A DNA stretch of 64,000 bases from Tepidibacillus_B infernus (GTDB lineage: Bacteria; Bacillota; Bacilli; Tepidibacillales; Tepidibacillaceae). Below the pieces are notes generated by a model. The model was not told the DNA's origin, did not search any database, and saw nothing but the letters and a program-made list of their open reading frames with translations. Location: the NCBI RefSeq assembly GCF_048898065.1, contig NZ_JBLWFI010000001.1, forward strand, positions 434,001 through 498,000. Reading direction: 5' to 3'. The translations under genes were made by a program, and so were the position numbers. How positions within the stretch are numbered: position 1 is the stretch's first letter; every line of letters begins with the position of its first letter. Positions 60,458-64,000 of this stretch are shown piece after piece.

Positions 60458-61111
60458 TTGAAGGTGGTGATAACGATAGAACTAACAAATCGACAAGAAT
60501 TGATTTTAAAAATTGTAAAAGATGAAGGACCAATTACTGGAGAACAGATCGCTGAAAGATTAAACCTTACACGTGCCACTTTACGCCCTGATTTGGCGAT
60601 CCTCACCATGTCAGGTTTTTTGGATGCTAGGCCAAGGGTTGGTTATTATTATACAGGAAAAAAGGGTAACCAACTGATCAGTGAAACACTTAACAAAATA
60701 CTTGTAAAGGATTACAAGGCAGTTCCTGTTGTCATTAAAGAAGAAGCTTCTGTTTATGATGCGATTGTGATGATGTTTTTAGAGGATGTTGGAACATTGG
60801 CAGTGATCAAGAATAAGGGGATATTAGCAGGAATCGTATCCAGAAAAGATTTGTTAAAAGCCGCAATAGGGAAACAAAATTTACAGGAAATCCCTATCTC
60901 CATTATTATGACAAGAATGCCGAATATCATTACCTGTCAATTGGATGACCCACTGGTGAATGTAGCAAACAAATTAATTCATTATCAAATTGATTCGATT
61001 CCGGTTGTGCGTCCATTTGATGGGCTTGATGGCCTTGAGGTAGTGGGTCGGATAACAAAAACGACGATAACAAAGGCATTTGTTGAACTGGTCAATGAAA
61101 AAGATATTTAG
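60458..61111 (+). CDS. ccpN: CcpN-type transcriptional repressor (HTH plus two CBS domains)
   Basis: Represses gluconeogenic genes in the presence of glucose in Bacillus. The N-terminal helix-turn-helix reads GPITGEQIAERLNLTRATLR with PDLAILTMSGFLDARPRVGY. Two CBS domains follow (SVYDAIVMMFLEDVGTLAVI and PLVNVANKLIHYQIDSIPVV). The start is unsure: TTG 60458 lacks a ribosome binding site. AAGGTGG at 60461-60467 points to GTG 60467 or a non-standard ATA at 60470 or 60476. The next genes, ppsR and ppdK, fit its role in carbon flux. Confidence 0.93.
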   Translation: MKVVITIELTNRQELILKIVKDEGPITGEQIAERLNLTRATLRPDLAILTMSGFLDARPRVGYYYTGKKGNQLISETLNKILVKDYKAVPVVIKEEASVYDAIVMMFLEDVGTLAVIKNKGILAGIVSRKDLLKAAIGKQNLQEIPISIIMTRMPNIITCQLDDPLVNVANKLIHYQIDSIPVVRPFDGLDGLEVVGRITKTTITKAFVELVNEKDI

Positions 61112-61125
61112 AGGAGGGAATAACC

Positions 61126-61950
61126 ATAAGTAGCCAAAACGAAAAACCAATTATCTATGTTATTTCTGATTCAATTGGAGAAACTGCTGAATATGTGGTA
61201 AGAGCTGCTGCAAGTCAATTTAATGGGGGAACAGCTGAAATTCGAAGAATTTCTTATATTGACGACCATGAATCAATTGACGAGGTTGTTCAATCAGCGA
61301 AAGAAGTCAATGGATTAATTGCTTTTACCATTGTTGTAGCTGAATTGAAGGAATATCTTCTGAAGATTGCAGAAAAGAAGCAAGTCAAAACAGTAGATAT
61401 TATGGGTCCAATGATCGATGCTTTACAGGGAATTTATAAAATGCCTCCAAAAATGAAGCCAGGATTGGTTAGGAAATTAGATGATGAGTATTTTAGAAAA
61501 GTTGAAGCGATTGAGTTTGCAGTTAAATATGACGATGGAAGGGACCCAAGAGGTATCTTAAAAGCAGATGTTATTTTGGTTGGTGTATCAAGAACCTCTA
61601 AAACCCCATTATCCATGTATTTGGCTCATAAACGTTTAAAGGTAGCAAACGTACCACTCGTTCCAGAAGTACAACCGCCAGATGAACTTTTTGAGGTTTC
61701 TAGTAAAAAAGTAATTGGTCTAAAAATAAATCCTGACCAATTAAACAGTATACGTAAAGAAAGATTAAAAGCATTAGGGTTAACCGCTCAAGCTAACTAT
61801 GCCAATTATAAAAGAATTTTAGAGGAATTAGAATATTCAGAAAGAGTCATGAAAAAGATAGGTTGTCCCGTGATTGATGTATCTAGTAAAGCAGTGGAGG
61901 AGACTGCCAATATTATTTTAGATATGTTTCGTAAAGGTGGGGAAAGATAA
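61126..61950 (+). CDS. ppsR: Pyruvate,phosphate dikinase regulatory protein (kinase/phosphorylase)
   Basis: A bifunctional ADP-dependent kinase and Pi-dependent phosphorylase that inactivates and reactivates PPDK at the threonine near its catalytic histidine. The P-loop-like motif GVSRTSKTPLSMYLAHK lies in the second half. The conserved N-terminal segment IIYVISDSIGETAEYVV lies upstream of the first standard start (GTG 61195). The frame runs back to an ATA at 61126 that is 7 nt after GAGGAGGG (61111-61118), which gives 274 aa, the usual family length. The start is therefore probably the rare ATA codon. The target enzyme is encoded next. Confidence 0.93.
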   Translation: MSSQNEKPIIYVISDSIGETAEYVVRAAASQFNGGTAEIRRISYIDDHESIDEVVQSAKEVNGLIAFTIVVAELKEYLLKIAEKKQVKTVDIMGPMIDALQGIYKMPPKMKPGLVRKLDDEYFRKVEAIEFAVKYDDGRDPRGILKADVILVGVSRTSKTPLSMYLAHKRLKVANVPLVPEVQPPDELFEVSSKKVIGLKINPDQLNSIRKERLKALGLTAQANYANYKRILEELEYSERVMKKIGCPVIDVSSKAVEETANIILDMFRKGGER

Positions 61951-61951
61951 A

Positions 61952-64000
61952 ATGGCCGAAAAATATGTCTATCTATTCCATGAGGGGCATGCAGGAATGA
62001 AAGAACTGTTAGGTGGAAAAGGAGCCAATCTGACGGAAATGACCCGTGTCGGGCTACCTGTTCCTCCTGGATTTACGGTTACAACACAAGCGTGTAATCA
62101 ATATTATGAAAATAGTAAAGAATTATCAAATGAAATCAAAGACCAGATTGTAAAAGCTCTACATGTTCTGGAAGAGAATACAGAGAAAAGACTTGGGGGG
62201 TTGGAAAATCCTTTATTAGTATCTGTAAGATCTGGTTCAGTCATTTCGATGCCCGGAATGATGGACACTGTACTTAACTTAGGTCTAAATGATGAAACAG
62301 TTCAAGTGCTTGCTAATTTAACGGGAAATCCTCGTTTTGCTTATGATAGTTATCGCCGTTTTATTCAAATGTTTTCAGATGTTGTATTGGGAATTGAGCA
62401 TTACCTATTCGAACAAGTAATTGAAGAAGTAAAAGAAAAAAAAGGATTAAAGGAAGATCCTGAATTAAGTGCATTAGATTGGCAAGAAGTCATTGCTGGT
62501 TATAAAAAAATCGTCCTCCAAAAAACAAAAGATCCATTTCCACAAGAACCTATGGTTCAATTAGAAATGGCAATCCGTGCTGTTTTTGATTCTTGGAATA
62601 ATCAAAGGGCAATTGTCTATCGTAAAATCAACAAAATCCCTGATGATTTGGGTACTGCTGTCAATGTACAAATGATGGTTTTTGGAAACATGGGCGAAGA
62701 TTCTGGAACAGGGGTAGCCTTTACGAGAAACCCATCTACAGGAGAACGGACTTTGTATGGAGAATTTTTAATGAATGCTCAAGGAGAAGATGTTGTAGCA
62801 GGCATTAGAACACCTAAGTCCATTCATACATTAGCAGAAATAAATGCTGAAGTATATGAATCTTTTAGTCGTATTGCAGAACGATTAGAACGGCATTACA
62901 AAGATATGCAGGATATTGAATTTACGATTGAAAAAGGAAAACTTTATTTATTACAAACCAGAAATGGAAAGAGAACTGCCCAATCAGCAGTAAAGATCGC
63001 TGTTGATATGGTAAAGGAAGAAATTATTGATAAAGAGACAGCTATATTAAGAGTGGACCCTGATCAACTAAATCAATTACTACATCGTCAAATTGACTTA
63101 TCTGCGAAGTTTGATCAGATCGCAAAAGGTTTGCCAGCATCTCCAGGGGCTGCAACCGGAAAAATAGTATTTGATGCGGATATTGCGGAAAAGTTGGGAA
63201 TGGCAGGTGAAAAAGTGATTTTGGTTCGTCCAGAAACCACCCCAGAAGATATTCATGGGATTGTTGCAGCCCAAGGGATACTGACAAGTCGTGGTGGTAT
63301 GACAAGCCACGCAGCAGTTGTTGCTAGAGGAATGGGGAAACCTTGTATTACAGGCTGTGAAGAATTAAAAATAGATTTAAGAAAGAAAGAAATCGTCTTA
63401 AGTAACGGTCAAGTTCTTAAAGAAAAAGAGGTCATTTCTATTGATGGAAGTACAGGTAGAGTCATCGCTGGGGAAGTTAAATTGATTGACCCTCAGTTAT
63501 CTAAAGAACTAATTGAATTGTTAGAGTGGTCTGATCGGATCAGGAAAATTGATGTTAGAGCAAATGCAGATAACCCGGAAGATGCGATGAAATCAAGAGA
63601 ATTTGGTGCAACAGGAATTGGCCTTTGCCGAACAGAGCATATGTTTATGGAGGCTACGAGGATTCCAATTGTACAAGAAATGATCCTCTCAGAAACGGTG
63701 AAAGAACGGGAGGCAGCTCTAGCCAAACTTCTCCCAATGCAAAAATCTGATTTTAAAGGAATTTTGAAAGCGATGGCTGGTTTGCCAGTAACAATACGAT
63801 TACTAGATCCACCTCTTCATGAATTTTTACCTAATGTTGAAGAATTAGTGGTAGAAATTACAAAATTAAAAATGGTGGATGAAGATTCTAAACAGTTAAG
63901 GGAAAAGGAACGACTTATGCGGAAGATTCGTCATTTGTCAGAATTTAATCCAATGCTTGGTCATAGGGGATGTCGTTTAGGCATTACCTTCCCAGAGATT
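61952..64000 (+). CDS. ppdK: Pyruvate, phosphate dikinase (3' end outside window)
   Basis: Interconverts pyruvate, ATP and Pi with phosphoenolpyruvate, AMP and PPi. The frame is open for all 683 codons to the window end; full-length PPDK is about 880 aa. The ATP-grasp domain starts GGKGANLTEMTRVGLPVPPG and has VSVRSGSVISMPGMMDTVLN. The phosphohistidine domain has LTSRGGMTSHAAVVARGMG near residue 452, with the catalytic His and the regulatory Thr. The PEP-binding barrel begins with ANADNPEDA and GATGIGLCRTEHMF. ATG 61952 follows AGGTGGGGAAAG, directly behind ppsR. Confidence 0.97.
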   Translation, partial: MAEKYVYLFHEGHAGMKELLGGKGANLTEMTRVGLPVPPGFTVTTQACNQYYENSKELSNEIKDQIVKALHVLEENTEKRLGGLENPLLVSVRSGSVISMPGMMDTVLNLGLNDETVQVLANLTGNPRFAYDSYRRFIQMFSDVVLGIEHYLFEQVIEEVKEKKGLKEDPELSALDWQEVIAGYKKIVLQKTKDPFPQEPMVQLEMAIRAVFDSWNNQRAIVYRKINKIPDDLGTAVNVQMMVFGNMGEDSGTGVAFTRNPSTGERTLYGEFLMNAQGEDVVAGIRTPKSIHTLAEINAEVYESFSRIAERLERHYKDMQDIEFTIEKGKLYLLQTRNGKRTAQSAVKIAVDMVKEEIIDKETAILRVDPDQLNQLLHRQIDLSAKFDQIAKGLPASPGAATGKIVFDADIAEKLGMAGEKVILVRPETTPEDIHGIVAAQGILTSRGGMTSHAAVVARGMGKPCITGCEELKIDLRKKEIVLSNGQVLKEKEVISIDGSTGRVIAGEVKLIDPQLSKELIELLEWSDRIRKIDVRANADNPEDAMKSREFGATGIGLCRTEHMFMEATRIPIVQEMILSETVKEREAALAKLLPMQKSDFKGILKAMAGLPVTIRLLDPPLHEFLPNVEELVVEITKLKMVDEDSKQLREKERLMRKIRHLSEFNPMLGHRGCRLGITFPEI

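Overview
The window is chromosomal DNA from a low-GC, endospore-forming Firmicute of the Bacillales type. The gene order follows the Bacillus subtilis yqe/comE/hrcA-dnaK/yqf region closely. Spore genes are present (gpr, spoIIP, yqxA, yqfC, yqfD), AGGAGG ribosome binding sites are strong, TTG and GTG starts are frequent, and regulation is Gram-positive in style (CIRCE, leucine T-box, SAM-I riboswitch). I cannot name the species. The archaeal-like group III chaperonin inside the dnaK operon points to a less-studied, possibly thermophilic or anaerobic, Bacillales lineage; that is inference only.

Layout. 1-2002: the end of an iron-siderophore/cobalamin-type ABC importer and a thiamine-binding MTH1187-like protein. 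2182-8193: the ribosome-assembly/NAD cluster yqeG-yqeH-aroE-yhbY-nadD-yqeK-rsfS-(S1 protein)-yqeM. 8200-9859: an IS1202-like (ISNCY) insertion with a 16-bp target duplication, placed exactly between the yqeM stop and the leuS promoter. 9876-12672: T-box-controlled leuS. 12752-20352: comEA, a SAM-riboswitch metY, a CoA-binding protein, comEB, comEC and an ECF sigma/anti-sigma pair. 20500-23140: one FUSC-like exporter gene split by an IS110-family element that carries a probable bridge RNA. 23260-30592: holA, rpsT, gpr, spoIIP, yqxA, lepA, hemW. 30596-40396: the heat-shock operon hrcA-group III chaperonin-grpE-dnaK-dnaJ-prmA-rsmE-mtaB under a perfect CIRCE. 40505-43985: Nudix hydrolase, deoC, and a Na/Pi cotransporter and MFS exporter on the minus strand. 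44034-45295: a lone IS605-type tnpB with omega-RNA. 45455-47603: an unrecognised 212-aa protein, a 26-residue peptide gene and a membrane HD-GYP protein. 47677-59852: HIT, rpsU, yqeY, nfeD, floA, yqfC, yqfD, phoH, pgpH, ybeY, dgkA, cdd, era, yqzL-like, recO. 59863-64000: a DUF4342 protein, ccpN, ppsR and ppdK (cut by the window end).

Most of the window is conserved housekeeping: ribosome maturation, translation, protein folding, competence, sporulation and membrane microdomains. The last three genes form a coherent gluconeogenic switch: CcpN-type repressor, PPDK regulatory kinase/phosphorylase, and PPDK itself. The accessory signals are three different mobile elements and a family of five short intergenic hairpin repeats (about 31.8, 37.3, 41.7, 51.6 and 60.3 kb) built around CCCACAAAAGTAA/TTACTTTTGTGGG arms. 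The items most worth a second look are this repeat family, the group III chaperonin, the IS110-split exporter with its bridge RNA, and the 212-aa protein/micropeptide/HD-GYP module. No rRNA, tRNA or CRISPR array was seen.
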